Assembly: GCF_029203305.1 (NCBI RefSeq)
Contig: NC_089462.1
Coordinates: 372,001 to 436,000, forward strand
DNA from: Yamadazyma tenuis
Lineage: Eukaryota; Ascomycota; Pichiomycetes; Serinales; Debaryomycetaceae
Length of the DNA: 64,000 nucleotides
Reading direction: 5' to 3'
The translations under genes and the position numbers were made by a program. Under the pieces are notes generated by a model. It had not been told where the DNA came from. It saw only the letters and a list, made by a program, of their open reading frames with translations, and made no database searches. Shown in pieces: positions 46,201 through 55,899 of the stretch; the first letter of the stretch is position 1; each line of letters starts with the position of its first letter.

Positions 46201-49200
46201 ATACTTGCCAAATTGATGAAAAAAATCGGTACCGGTTGGACTTTTGTTGATGAGAATGATGGCAAGAAGCTCAGCCCAGTGGGAAGAAAACCATTCACCC
46301 TCCACCAGGACATTCTTGAAATCTTCAATCACATCCTTGACATTTCCAGCTATAATCTTTAACACAACGGGCATCATATGGTGCACCTTATTATTAGACT
46401 TGGAAAATGGATAAGACACTCTAGCATAGTCAGAGGCAACCTTGTGGAATTTTTCCTTATCCAAAGACATGGCCAACACCAAAGCAAGAGCCCAATCACC
46501 CTTGCTAATAGCAAAAGATACAGCGTCTTCCACTTTACCTACTTGAATCAACAAGAAAACATGGTTGATTCCAGATTGGTCCAACTTAAACGCATTTGGA
46601 GATGCTCCCATGGAAGGCAACGCACTCGAAATAGGAGTAACATAATCAAGAGCTGGATTCAAGTATTTGCACAACGAAGTTGCAAATTCCTCTGATCTAA
46701 TATCTCCATCATTTTCGAGTAAGGTAAATAATACTTGGTTTAACAAGATTTCATCACTTTTAGAAGGATCATTCAAGCCCTGAAGATACTGAATATTTAT
46801 CTCCACCCATTTTTCAACTTCTTTCTTCTTACTTTTTCCCTTGGATAAGGGGCCTGGGAATGAACTTAAGATGTCCCTATCACTGAATATAGTGGAACTG
46901 TTTCGAACGTGAATGGCACCAACTCCGGATTGAAAGGTCGGAGAAACACCATTGGGTATCAACACACTTACGAAGTTAGAGTGACTCCAATTAAAGATAG
47001 GAAACTGTCTTTTCAATAAAGCTTCCGGGTTTTGTACCTTTCCCATTGACTGAGCACGAGCTCTTCCATAGAGCCCTGTTTTTGGGTTTGAAATAGTCCT
47101 TGATCTCAAAGCCGAGTTAGAAACAGGAACCGGTACTGGACCTGGGCCTGGAACTGCAACGTGAACTGAACCTTGTACCGGAGATGGTACAGATACAGGT
47201 TGAGGAGGGTGTGTACCTGAAGCTGGTAATGCTGGAGTATAAGGGTTGTGTTCTCTTCCTCTCCCGCCGATCAAAGAGCTAGTTCTTGAATGTGCTCTAT
47301 TATGACCGCTAGGAGCATATGGACCAACGTTAGGAACATAAGGACTTGCTTGAGAATTACCACTAACAGTCTTCACTAGGTTTGTATTGATATTAGTGGT
47401 GGGAACAGGAGGTTTCTTTTGTGGCTGGCCTGGAGTAACCTTAATGCTTGGAGGGGGAACTCCAGGACCAATTACACCCTGGGTATGAGCTGATGCAGCA
47501 GGTGGGTGAGAAACACTTGCATAGGGGTTCACAACTGGTTTGTGAAACTGTTGATTAGGGGACTGGCGAGAAAGCACAGGTGAAACCGTAGCTGCGGAAG
47601 CTTTGGACACTCTTGCTGGCTTCACGGGCTTGTCGGGAATCCTAATTGGCAATTCCTCAAAGAAGGACTTCTTCGGTTGCACTTGTGGAACCGGGACAAC
47701 TTGTGAAGCAGCTGGGCTTGAAGAGCTGATTGTAGAGTGAGTAACTGAAGTTGGTGGACCCGAAGCAGAAGCAGGAGGTACCAAACCCGAAGGAGGTGGA
47801 CCTGAAACTGGAGGTGCCGGTGGGTGAGGAGGACCCAGATTCAGGACTTTATTTGGTGCATACTTGGTGTGCTGGGTGCGTGGAGCTGGTTTGATATGAC
47901 TGGTTACCAAATCAGCTGGGAAATCGTAAGCATCGTTCTTCTTTTTGGCCTCTTGCAACTTAGAATTGAAATCTTGGGACGTGAGCGATGATTTGGATAC
48001 CAAAGGGCTTTTATAGGAATCACCAGCAACTGGAGGAACGGTGTATTTTTGAGGAACAGATGATTGGGGGATGTATGATTTATGGTGCTGAGGTAAAGAT
48101 TGTGGTTCAACCTGTTCATCTGCAAGAAAATCATCATCAATGAGAAAATCATCATCAAGAAAGTCGAGTTGCTTGACCTTGGCCGTATCCTTTGGAGGAA
48201 CATCTGGTACATACGAGGAGCTTTCCTGAAGAGTCTTGATGTTCTCTTCTTCCAAAAGCTCTTCCTCTAAAAGATCATCGTCAGCAAACACTTCGTCTAG
48301 AGCACTTGCTTTGGAAATAGCTTCCCCACCACTGGGCTGTAGGTCTAACTTTTCGGGAGCGGCTTCCAATGGACCCTCTTGTTCGAGACTACTGAAGAAA
48401 TCGTCAGCTGGACCACCAATTGGAGTCACAGGGGCTTCATTCGTTTCAGTATGAACATGTTCAGGTTCATCATGGACACCATTGCCATTACCAAAACTGT
48501 TTTGCACAGAACCATTTTCATTTTGCTCTTCCCAGGGTAATGGTTCTTCCTGTTCCCAAGGTAATGGTTCTTCCTTTCTTTGCAAGGGAGTTGCCTCAAA
48601 GTGTCTTTCTTCCACAGAAGCAGCTTCAGCAGTTTCCACTTCCCATGGGAGTGGTTCTTCGGTTTGTGGAACCGGTTCCGTAGTGTAAACAGCAGAAACT
48701 GATTCGTTTCTAGGTTCATGTACTTCCTGTGCAGCAGGAGTCTCCCACGGGAGGGGCTCTTCTGTGTTCAGTTCCCAAGGGAAAGATGTCTGCTGTTCTT
48801 GGGCCTCAGCATCGCGCGGTTGAAGCTGTTCTTCATTCGGGCTGAACGCGTTTTGTTCCCCTTCAAGATCCAAGCCAAGAGAAGTTCTAGCTTCTTGCTG
48901 AAACTTGTTGTTATCTATCAAAGTGGGCAAGTTTTGTTCATCTTCGTCGATTACAAGCAGCTCTTGTGCCAAGGGAGCCTCGGACTCAAGTAACGTATTA
49001 TCAGTCACCAAAGAAGGCCTTCTCGATCTGGGTTGGGTAGCTGCCAACTCTGGCAATTCTTTATTGCCAAATTCCACCGGGTTTGAGAGCGCAACTGCAC
49101 TCAGTCCAGTACGTGTATCATGTACTTCAGAAGCAACCGCGGAAGTATTCCCATCATAAGACACTTCATTTGAAACGTCTAATTTGCTCAATTGTTGGTG

Positions 49201-49272
49201 TATATGATCTGAGTCGTGACTAACTGTGTCAGCAGTTTCTGAAGCCTGTAAATGCTCGAGAGACTCTGTCAT
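43267..49272 (-). CDS. SEC16: COPII coat assembly scaffold Sec16
   Basis: This 2,001-residue protein starts at the ATG at 49272; the frame upstream begins with TTG. The N-terminal ~800 residues are disordered, acidic then Pro-rich, with four copies of EEPLPWE near residues 170-250. The central conserved domain (roughly 820-1200) is helical and includes FLLIQVGKVEDAVSFAISKG and DWALALVLAMSLDKEKFHKV, the ACE1-like part that binds Sec13. The C-terminal third is Ser/Pro-rich and ends in a basic segment (TRRAKKGGRRGYVNV), with KRWINKDIPIEEQ before it as in the Sec23-binding region. Sec16 organises ER exit sites. Yeast Sec16 is 2,195 aa, so length agrees. Confidence 0.95.
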   Translation of the reverse strand: MTESLEHLQASETADTVSHDSDHIHQQLSKLDVSNEVSYDGNTSAVASEVHDTRTGLSAVALSNPVEFGNKELPELAATQPRSRRPSLVTDNTLLESEAPLAQELLVIDEDEQNLPTLIDNNKFQQEARTSLGLDLEGEQNAFSPNEEQLQPRDAEAQEQQTSFPWELNTEEPLPWETPAAQEVHEPRNESVSAVYTTEPVPQTEEPLPWEVETAEAASVEERHFEATPLQRKEEPLPWEQEEPLPWEEQNENGSVQNSFGNGNGVHDEPEHVHTETNEAPVTPIGGPADDFFSSLEQEGPLEAAPEKLDLQPSGGEAISKASALDEVFADDDLLEEELLEEENIKTLQESSSYVPDVPPKDTAKVKQLDFLDDDFLIDDDFLADEQVEPQSLPQHHKSYIPQSSVPQKYTVPPVAGDSYKSPLVSKSSLTSQDFNSKLQEAKKKNDAYDFPADLVTSHIKPAPRTQHTKYAPNKVLNLGPPHPPAPPVSGPPPSGLVPPASASGPPTSVTHSTISSSSPAASQVVPVPQVQPKKSFFEELPIRIPDKPVKPARVSKASAATVSPVLSRQSPNQQFHKPVVNPYASVSHPPAASAHTQGVIGPGVPPPSIKVTPGQPQKKPPVPTTNINTNLVKTVSGNSQASPYVPNVGPYAPSGHNRAHSRTSSLIGGRGREHNPYTPALPASGTHPPQPVSVPSPVQGSVHVAVPGPGPVPVPVSNSALRSRTISNPKTGLYGRARAQSMGKVQNPEALLKRQFPIFNWSHSNFVSVLIPNGVSPTFQSGVGAIHVRNSSTIFSDRDILSSFPGPLSKGKSKKKEVEKWVEINIQYLQGLNDPSKSDEILLNQVLFTLLENDGDIRSEEFATSLCKYLNPALDYVTPISSALPSMGASPNAFKLDQSGINHVFLLIQVGKVEDAVSFAISKGDWALALVLAMSLDKEKFHKVASDYARVSYPFSKSNNKVHHMMPVVLKIIAGNVKDVIEDFKNVLVEGEWFSSHWAELLAIILINKSPTGTDFFHQFGKYLKASKNEVGSEICHILAGSPLSVSTSPTEGFSYVGGFTSKAIYSEIYEYAVQMSPNAIPTSLGFPHLLPLKLKHAQVLADYGASVEAHKYCDYVGNTLKSGGKNPFFGPDAFAEFQRLLVRISDAETSDSSWFGSKISKVNLDKMWGHLDKFIGGEETEKPTENGVFSKFSPSVSRVGSVLDFTAGGPPSGGAPPPVSSYPNNPYNQFLPKAKYDGSRDPILQPPSIGGPLSAPDIYGAKQGQHASKYSPSVRQNSSILATARTPLHENLDSNSVFASSPAPISAPPSAIPHAIQAQGLVQPAFNYQSSKYAASNASSQDLHAYEPHNQANNAQPPLNRSSSKYAPGGVPSGTPSLSNQRAPLRAPYQNLAGTLSSLSVGSSQLASYAPTSVYGGPPTQQTHAANRASISSISDNFGQNGSSIRNETKSPSIQSDISLDYPLEFKAGRRPSDFSNDHEGSSKANDFVVKSTIGEESHVPSPDPVRAELQSTIHSYRLPSSNEFNPEFNNDQRNSQEPDDDHDHVDSIEETPSKPPPPKISTIPPPKGNTGKRNRPNPYALTGGASLRASSSKYSGGSSKYVNSSAQALQPFVMPEMKSTDMFNFGESEKSQEPPNPSQHHNIESSPHKHQEKSRVPQQKSVEQPPKLFRPTNVDDSFEAPDDVILETPKPKSAPLILNNRSPGNRESMFAPYQSPHETMRRASGFGIDSSFSEFPIPGSPDLTTRANSVINGMGGGLFSSRLSQSQQSAMYLQYEVQDDTVHDYVPVVDEEEEDSDDEKISKKKKMEEERKKASQRRSANQARTPGQTNNGRWLSWLNRNDDRPKAIRANMGEQNKFVYDEKLKRWINKDIPIEEQQKPSGPPPPPKIRKAPGGGPSGPAPNRAPPGPPNISTSPSAGSAPPGAPSNTSAGPAATSSPTNNVTGPPKPPGLGANPPSLATAGLDDLLSMGGSNASMTSTRRAKKGGRRGYVNVLEQK
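48529..48786 (-). repeat. EEPLPWE repeats inside SEC16
   Basis: Within about 86 residues the motif EEPLPWE occurs four times, preceded by a related SFPWE. The last two copies are adjacent (EEPLPWEQEEPLPWE). Spacing is irregular, so this looks like a short linear binding motif kept in several copies rather than a simple tandem duplication. Confidence 0.85.
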
Positions 49273-49493
49273 GACGGTGGATGATATGGATTGCAATTAT
49301 AGTCCACCAAATGGGGTAAGGAACAGCTGTCTTTGCAATAGTAACGGTGGCTATTTAAACAACGACAGGTCTGTGAGAGTCGAATCGAATAAACAAAAAA
49401 TCGTTGAGCGCGAAATCACATATGTGCTAGACGCACAGTTTACTTAATTTTTCGTTAGTTGCACTAAATCACTATTATATAAGTACAAGTAAA

Positions 49494-51617
49494 TTAGAAG
49501 ATATCATTCTCATAGGGGCAATTGAGACTATTGTGACCATCACGCTCACAGAGGCCACACCAATTGTCCTTACCGGTGCTTGGATCAGTGTCATTTTCTG
49601 GCTTGTATATGGGTAATGAGTTAATTGTCATACTGTCATGGCTGGTATTATCGCTAATTCGGTTGGTGATAATAGAACCTTCCAAAGCCCGCTCCAAACG
49701 CACCTGGAGTTTGGAGTTTTCGTTCGTTACTCGTTGGAGCTCTTCTTGTTTGAAGAACACCTCGTTATTATGCAACCTGACCATCTCGTCAATGTTGTCT
49801 TGAAGTTCGGTCAACTCTTCGATGGTGGGCCTAGCATCGAGTTGCAACCTTAACTGCTCTACTTCTTCTCGGAAAGTCATTTCGTTCATCGCGGCCGCGT
49901 CATTAATGTTTAAGGAATCCAACTCTTTCGAGAGCGATTCGCCTAGTTTTTGTTCGAGTTCTTTTATAGTATTTTCTCTTTCACACAAAAGTTTCTGAGC
50001 TTCCAGGACTTGTTGCTCGAGTAGAGTGATGTGGCTGTTGTCCGAGGTGTTAGTCCCATCGAGAGTTTTAGAGCTTGCAGCTTCAAGCTGCTTGATCCTC
50101 TGTTTTTGGGTGGAAACGGTAGAATTGGTTTTGTCAAGCTGTTGCTGCAAGGCCTTGATCTCCTGGTCTTTGAAGAAAAGGTTCTCTTCCAATTCTGTAA
50201 TCCTAGAGTTCTCATCAGGAATCGTGTTGTTGGTAGCCTTGACTTGTTTGTCCAAGCTATCCTCTAATTCCATGATCTCTTTGTCTTTAGATGCCAATTG
50301 GTCTTTTAAGTCGTTGATAGTATCGTGTAATTTGTTGATTTCAGGGTTCTTATCTTCGAGTTTTTCGAGAGAATGTCTTCTTTCGATGTCTTGTTTCAAT
50401 TCAACAACCTCTTTTTCAAGTTCCAGACTTCTGCTTTTATAGTGAATCAACCCTTCGATTTCCGCTTCAAGATGCAACACTTTCTCCTGTAAAGCACTGG
50501 AGTTTTGTGAGGGGAACTTATGCACCTCCATCAACTGACCTGATAACGACTCAATTTCTTTCTGCTGGTCCAAAATGACTTTGTTCAACTCCTTCGTATC
50601 ATCCTGGGATTCTGCAGACTCGAGCTGGGTTATGCGGATATTCAAGCTGTTCTCTATTTCCTGTTTCTGTGTGCTCAACTGGTTGAAATTCTCCTGTAGT
50701 TTCTTCAACTGTTCAGATTTGTCTTCAAAAGTGCTCTTTTCACTAACTTTGGATTGTAACTCTCTGATCTTGGTCTCGTAATAGGCCTCGTTGGCCTCGT
50801 AAGTGTTGACCATGATATCCAAGTTCTGTCTCCAGTCTTCTCTTGCGCTCTCGAATTCGTTTCTGATCTTTGATATCTTTCGATCTCGTTCGTCTAGCTC
50901 GCTCTCGTATTGTTTCAAGATCGGTTGCAACTCTTGCACCGTATCCTTCAATTCGTTCAAAATCGACATTTTTTCTACCATCTCCCGCTCTGACTTCTCG
51001 TACTTGGAACGCATTTCCACCAATTCCTGTTCGAGATAAGACATCAGCTCATTACTGAGTCTATTTCCGTTATTACCATTCGCTGAAAAGCTTCGCAGGT
51101 TTGCAGTTCCCAGCGTGTTGACGACAGGACTGCGGTTGTAGGAGCTCACACTCGAGGTCCGTGGTTTTTCGCTGAACAGGGTTTGGCGCTTGTTAACAGA
51201 AATTGAATTAGATGTGTAGCCTTGAGAAGAGTAAGGCCGATTGATTCCAGGAGCAGAGTTGTTCACCAGGTAGTTGGGCGAGCTCAATCCGGAGAACGTG
51301 GGTATTTCATCATCCAAAGTATCGTTGTTGAAGTTGAGCGTGGCCTCATTGATCATATCTCTTGTATGGTCTATTTGTGGATTGACAGCTTTAAGCCTCT
51401 CAAACGGTAGAAACAACCCAGACATGGGCAGTTGGACCTCAAAGTACTTGAACCCCTCGACGTCACCGCTGTTTTTACCCCGGGTAAGGGCAATGGGCCC
51501 AAGAAGCTCTATTCCCGCAAATATTCCGGTTTTACCATGGATCAGACCGTGATACCTTAGTATACCCTTGCCTCTTGTTCCAGGCACATTGACCTGCGAG
51601 CCGATATGTTCAACCAT
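49494..51617 (-). CDS. BIK1: CLIP-170 family microtubule plus-end protein Bik1
   Basis: This 707-residue protein has an N-terminal CAP-Gly domain (about 1-75: NVPGTRGKGILRYHG, KTGIFAGIELLGP, the groove motif as GKNSG, then GFKYFEV). A Ser/Asn-rich linker and a very long coiled coil (about 185-640) follow. The C-terminal zinc knuckle is CGLCERDGHNSLNC (CX2CX4HX4C), ending in an aromatic residue, NDIF. This is the CLIP-170/Bik1 layout. Bik1 binds plus ends and partners with Kip2 and dynein for spindle positioning. At 707 aa it is longer than S. cerevisiae Bik1 (440 aa), the difference being coiled coil. Confidence 0.92.
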   Translation of the reverse strand: MVEHIGSQVNVPGTRGKGILRYHGLIHGKTGIFAGIELLGPIALTRGKNSGDVEGFKYFEVQLPMSGLFLPFERLKAVNPQIDHTRDMINEATLNFNNDTLDDEIPTFSGLSSPNYLVNNSAPGINRPYSSQGYTSNSISVNKRQTLFSEKPRTSSVSSYNRSPVVNTLGTANLRSFSANGNNGNRLSNELMSYLEQELVEMRSKYEKSEREMVEKMSILNELKDTVQELQPILKQYESELDERDRKISKIRNEFESAREDWRQNLDIMVNTYEANEAYYETKIRELQSKVSEKSTFEDKSEQLKKLQENFNQLSTQKQEIENSLNIRITQLESAESQDDTKELNKVILDQQKEIESLSGQLMEVHKFPSQNSSALQEKVLHLEAEIEGLIHYKSRSLELEKEVVELKQDIERRHSLEKLEDKNPEINKLHDTINDLKDQLASKDKEIMELEDSLDKQVKATNNTIPDENSRITELEENLFFKDQEIKALQQQLDKTNSTVSTQKQRIKQLEAASSKTLDGTNTSDNSHITLLEQQVLEAQKLLCERENTIKELEQKLGESLSKELDSLNINDAAAMNEMTFREEVEQLRLQLDARPTIEELTELQDNIDEMVRLHNNEVFFKQEELQRVTNENSKLQVRLERALEGSIITNRISDNTSHDSMTINSLPIYKPENDTDPSTGKDNWCGLCERDGHNSLNCPYENDIF

Positions 51618-51880
51618 ACTATGCAGCTTGTTCAGAGGAAGAAATTAGAAGCAATGGATAGTGGATGGCTGCTGCTTGGTAAAAGTATGTTTAGTGGAAA
51701 CAAATAAACTTCTTGTTGCAAAGACGAAAAAATATCAATGCGGTTTATTTACGTTTGCAAATCGATATAATGCGAATTAGACGAAATGTTTCTGTACTAC
51801 ATAAATCGAGGCTGCGTTTCAAAGTAAAATTAACAGGTACCCCTTTGTGCTGTGTTGTTTTGGTCGTCAATTCAATGGAT

Positions 51881-54800
51881 TCACTCAAGTTTCTGCAAGC
51901 TGATGAACTTGGGCCTCAAGTTGATCTGCTGGCCTACGTGCCATCTGGCAGACGGAGCTTTCGCAGCCGTCAAACTAAGAGCCCGCGGCTCCTTAGGCTG
52001 TTGCAATTTAGTTTTGGCTAGTTTGGCGGCAAGCTCGTCCACCACTGTGGTTTTGTCGCTAATAAGTGCGTTGAGTTGGAACAACAACTCTTTGACTTTT
52101 TCCACTGAAAGTTCTGTTCCTTGCACTCTGGCCTTGAGAGGCATCATCTGTGATATCAACTGGTCTTTAAGGTTATTGACAGTCTGGAGCTTAGTACGAA
52201 TACTCTTCTGAAGCTGAGTGCTGCGGTAGTCCAATGCCGAGTACCGCGCGAGATCCGATGGGTTGTGGCTTTCATCCGCAAACATCTGGAGTTGGATGAT
52301 AGCCTTTTGGATTTGATACTTGGTCATAAGCAACTCTTCAGTGGATTTGTCGAGTTTTTCAAAGTGACTCCACTGTTGACGAATCTCCTTCAACGAGCTT
52401 GACGTCTCGTTGGACGTGTCTTTAAGGAGTTGACGAATCTGCCTGATCATGCCGAGTCGAAGTGGCATTTCATGATCAAGAGCTGTTGTGACCTCCAGTG
52501 AGTCCCAGTCTTCAGCACAAAGATGGGCATCGAAAGCGTTGTGTAGTTCCTCCTCGTTTACGGAAAGTACTTCCATATTTCCACGGACGTTGTTTAATAT
52601 TTGGTCAATCATATCGAGGATTTCGTTGTTGGTGGATTTGAGGTCTCTGGTTAAACCACCAAAGTAGTAATGCGTGGGTTCATACACTGTATAAGCATCA
52701 TCCTCCGAGTCGTTGAAATCATTCTCCAAGTCGTTGGAATCGTTCCCCGAGTCGCTTCTCTGGCTGTCATCACTCGGGCCTAAGTCTTTTTCACTTGGCT
52801 CTGATCTTGGTGCCTCCTGCTTGGCTGGCTCTTTGTTCAATTCGAGATTCAAAGACCCAAATTCTGCTAATGCATCGGTTTTCTTGTGTCCTAAAGTCTT
52901 ACCCAATCCAGAGGTGGTATTTCCTGCTGGCTTCAAGTCAAATGTAGAACCAAAGTTGAATGGTGATGAGCTGGGCTCTTTGTGATTGTCAATGCTGGCA
53001 GCACCAAGAGTACTGGGCTTGGTTAAAGAAGCAAAAGGCGATGTGGATGGCTCTTTCTTTTCACCCATATTGGCGAAACTGAGGTTGCTTGACTTAGTCA
53101 AGTTGCCAAAGGGGGCATCGGTTGGTTTAGGTTCTTCGATTTTTGAACCAACAAAAGACGATGGGTTAGCTTCAGCCGGTTCCTTTTTCAAGCTGGAAAA
53201 TATTGATGAAGTGGTTTCCTTTTTATCATCTATCTTGAGACTGCCAAATGAGAGGGAGCTGCCAAATGGAGACTTTGTATCTGGCTCCTTGTCTTTCTTG
53301 AAGCTACCAAACGCAGAAGGTTTAGATTCCGGCTTGGAGCTGCCAAAGGGAGACGGGTTTACCTCAGTGCTAATACTTTTGAGGCCACCGGAGGGTGACT
53401 TAGATCCTCCTAAGGGCGAGGGTTTGGTGTTTGGGTCATTCTTGAGGTTTGAAAATGGTGAGGATATGGAGGGGTTGCCCAGTACACTTCCAAAGGGCGA
53501 AGGTTTAGTTTCCGCTTTATTGGTGAGACTTCCAAAGGGCGAAGGTTTAGTTTCCGCTTTATTGGTGAGACTTCCAAAGGGAGAAGGCTTACTATCCGCT
53601 TTACTCGTGAGACTCCCAAACGGAGAAGATTTAGTTTCCGCTTTATTGGTGAGACTTCCAAAGGGAGAAGGTTTAGTTTCCTCTTGACTCGTGAGACTCC
53701 CAAACGGAGAAGATTTAATTTCCGCTCTACTCGTGAGACTCCCAAAGGGCGAAGGCTTACTATCCGCTTCAGACCCACTTCCGAACGGAGAAGCACCATT
53801 TCCTCCAAAAACATTCTCTTTCTTAGTGCTTCCCAACGGCTCACTAGTGTTCGCAAAGCTTGCAAAACCACTTCCTCCACTAGTTCCTTTGGTAGAATTG
53901 CCAAAACCAGAAGACCCGAAAGCAGCGCTCGAGCTTCCAAAACTGGTAGAACCAAAAGCAGGTTTAGATTCAGAAGATCCAAAACCAGTAGATCCGAACG
54001 CCGGCTTGGTCTCAGTGGTTCCAAAGCTGGTAGAACCAAATGAAGGTTTTGACTCGGTGGATCCAAAGTTCGTGGATCCCAAAGTTGGCTTGGATTCTGT
54101 TTTCCCAAAACCGGTTGAGCCGAATGATAGTTTTGTTTCAGTGGAGCCGAAACTAGAACCAAAGGCAGGCTTGGTTTGCAAGCCTCCTAAACCAGAGCCA
54201 AAAGCAGGAAAACTTCCGAAACCGGAAGACGATCCAAAAGGTTGTTTCGATTCGGGTACTTTAGTTTCAGTATGACTTGCTGTTCGAACTAACGAGTTCA
54301 AGGCAGACTCTAGCGAGACACTGTTATTCTTAACAGCCTTAACATCAAATATCCACCACGATATTAACAGAAACTCCTGCGTGAACACCCAAAGCTTGGG
54401 TAACCCTATAGCCTCATCTAAAGCATTTGTAAGGTTTTCTGCTTTGACATCCTTATTGGACAAATCCACTGACATGCCTATCGGAGACATGTCATCTCCA
54501 GCATCATTCATGGGAAACGTAGATGCCATCAGATCGTCGGCGGGCATCAATATATACAATTCATCGTCGTCTTTCTTCAAAACAGCATTTACATCAGTTG
54601 CACCACCGGAAGTTACAAAGAAGAGACTGCTGTTTACAATCCATCCGTTCAACTTCAGAAAGTAGTAGTAGTTCATTCTCTCACTGGATCCGAAAGGAAC
54701 AGCCACATCGGCCTCTGAGAACTCTTCAGAGTCGAGGTTTAAAAAAAATGCTTTGGTGTTGATTTCACTGTCCTCATCGAATGAAAAGGATACCAACAAT

Positions 54801-55438
54801 TGATTTGGCAACAACTCAAAAATGTTCACCACAGCCACATCCGAGGCATCTTCTATATGTGGAAACACAAACGACCTTGTCATTTGGCCCGAGACATTGA
54901 ATATTTTGACTTCTTGGTTGTCTGCGGTGTAGATGGTTTGGCCATCTGAAGACCATGAAGCTTCCACAGCCTTAGATAAAAGATCCATCTTCTTTGTAGT
55001 ACCATGGAACAATTGCAATGTTCCACCCGCTATGATGGCCGTTGCGTCGCTGACAGGGGAACACAGTACCACTTCCGTGTCATTTTCTTGAATCAACACA
55101 CCAACACTCTTGTCGTTAGAATCGATGAACTTGATGCCATTGCTCCCCAAAACATAGATCTTTGATTCATCGTAGTTGTAGCACACTTGAGAGATGAGGC
55201 CAACACCAACATCTATAGTTGAGGCGGCACTCACGTTGTTGCCATTTAAATCAGATAAATTTCCAAGCTTAAGCTCTTTCGTATCTGAACATACAAACGT
55301 TTTCAGAATATTTCCTAGAGCAAACAACCGTAATTTCTGCGGGACGTCAGAGAAATCCAAAGCACCGTCGAAAACCTTGACACCTTGTTCTTCTCCAACA
55401 AGAGAGAACCCAAAGTCCTCAGTTACTAACTCTGACAT
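51881..55438 (-). CDS. NUP159: Nucleoporin Nup159
   Basis: This 1,185-residue cytoplasmic-side nucleoporin has an N-terminal beta-propeller (about 1-370, beginning TEDFGFSLVGEEQGVKVFDG) that in yeast docks the helicase Dbp5. An FG-repeat domain follows (about 400-840) with FGS and SPFG repeats in two 14-residue-period arrays. An acidic stretch (SDSGNDSNDLENDFNDSEDD) comes next. The helical C-terminus (about 920-1185) anchors the protein to Nup82. Its role is the last step of mRNA export. Long frames on the opposite strand over the FG region are a by-product of the repeats. Confidence 0.95.
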   Translation of the reverse strand: MSELVTEDFGFSLVGEEQGVKVFDGALDFSDVPQKLRLFALGNILKTFVCSDTKELKLGNLSDLNGNNVSAASTIDVGVGLISQVCYNYDESKIYVLGSNGIKFIDSNDKSVGVLIQENDTEVVLCSPVSDATAIIAGGTLQLFHGTTKKMDLLSKAVEASWSSDGQTIYTADNQEVKIFNVSGQMTRSFVFPHIEDASDVAVVNIFELLPNQLLVSFSFDEDSEINTKAFFLNLDSEEFSEADVAVPFGSSERMNYYYFLKLNGWIVNSSLFFVTSGGATDVNAVLKKDDDELYILMPADDLMASTFPMNDAGDDMSPIGMSVDLSNKDVKAENLTNALDEAIGLPKLWVFTQEFLLISWWIFDVKAVKNNSVSLESALNSLVRTASHTETKVPESKQPFGSSSGFGSFPAFGSGLGGLQTKPAFGSSFGSTETKLSFGSTGFGKTESKPTLGSTNFGSTESKPSFGSTSFGTTETKPAFGSTGFGSSESKPAFGSTSFGSSSAAFGSSGFGNSTKGTSGGSGFASFANTSEPLGSTKKENVFGGNGASPFGSGSEADSKPSPFGSLTSRAEIKSSPFGSLTSQEETKPSPFGSLTNKAETKSSPFGSLTSKADSKPSPFGSLTNKAETKPSPFGSLTNKAETKPSPFGSVLGNPSISSPFSNLKNDPNTKPSPLGGSKSPSGGLKSISTEVNPSPFGSSKPESKPSAFGSFKKDKEPDTKSPFGSSLSFGSLKIDDKKETTSSIFSSLKKEPAEANPSSFVGSKIEEPKPTDAPFGNLTKSSNLSFANMGEKKEPSTSPFASLTKPSTLGAASIDNHKEPSSSPFNFGSTFDLKPAGNTTSGLGKTLGHKKTDALAEFGSLNLELNKEPAKQEAPRSEPSEKDLGPSDDSQRSDSGNDSNDLENDFNDSEDDAYTVYEPTHYYFGGLTRDLKSTNNEILDMIDQILNNVRGNMEVLSVNEEELHNAFDAHLCAEDWDSLEVTTALDHEMPLRLGMIRQIRQLLKDTSNETSSSLKEIRQQWSHFEKLDKSTEELLMTKYQIQKAIIQLQMFADESHNPSDLARYSALDYRSTQLQKSIRTKLQTVNNLKDQLISQMMPLKARVQGTELSVEKVKELLFQLNALISDKTTVVDELAAKLAKTKLQQPKEPRALSLTAAKAPSARWHVGQQINLRPKFISLQKLE
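53489..53758 (-). repeat. 42-bp repeat array A in NUP159 (KPSPFGSLTNKAET units)
   Basis: Residues 561-650 are six full 14-residue units and a partial seventh with consensus K(P/S)SPFGSLT(N/S)KAE(T/S). Two neighbouring units are identical at protein level (KPSPFGSLTNKAET twice) and nearly so in DNA, showing recent duplication. The array encodes part of the FG domain. Confidence 0.92.
53942..54151 (-). repeat. 42-bp repeat array B in NUP159 (FGSTESKPxFGSTx units)
   Basis: Residues 430-499 form five 14-residue units such as FGSTESKPSFGSTS and FGTTETKPAFGSTG. Unit length equals that of array A although the unit sequence differs, so the FG domain seems built on one 42-bp register. Confidence 0.88.
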
Positions 55439-55899
55439 GGGCTTGTTTTGTTGCAGTTGGTTTTTTTTTCAGGTAGGTGCGAAAAGCCTACATCAACGGA
55501 AATAGCAGATAACAGTGAAGTATGATTTGACGACAGTACTAGAACTTTGGAAGGTTCTCAAATAAAGAATTAGAGTAGGTCAACCACAGGGAACATGCAG
55601 GTGCTTTTTGAGGACCTTAGAAGGCACATAACATGAGTTTCTCACATAATTCAGTATTCTGAACCCCCATTTTCATGGTTCCAACTTCTATGTCATCTGC
55701 TTCACTCCACATATCTATCAACCTCCCGCTCCACCTAAAATACATCCTCTAATCGATCCCAAAATATACACATCTCCCCCAGATCCCTCGGAGTTGTTTT
55801 CGCAAAAACTCTCCGCAAACGTTGGGTAAGCGGAAGAACTCTCAAAAATTTTTCCAGGAAAAACACAATTAAAAGGGGAAACTCGAACAACACCAAATT
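55439..55899. other. NUP159 - hypothetical gene divergent intergenic region
   Basis: These 461 bp contain a heat-shock-element-like GGAAGGTTCT at 55549-55558, a pyrimidine-rich stretch at about 55680-55790, and an A-rich run with AATTAAAAGGGG (55867-55878) just before the plus-strand gene. I see no RNA gene. Short frames here are not credible. Confidence 0.5.

Noticed and set aside
52986..54275. Long plus-strand frames opposite the NUP159 FG region
   Set aside because: They follow the 42-bp repeats of the real gene and encode only low-complexity Leu/Pro/Lys repeats.
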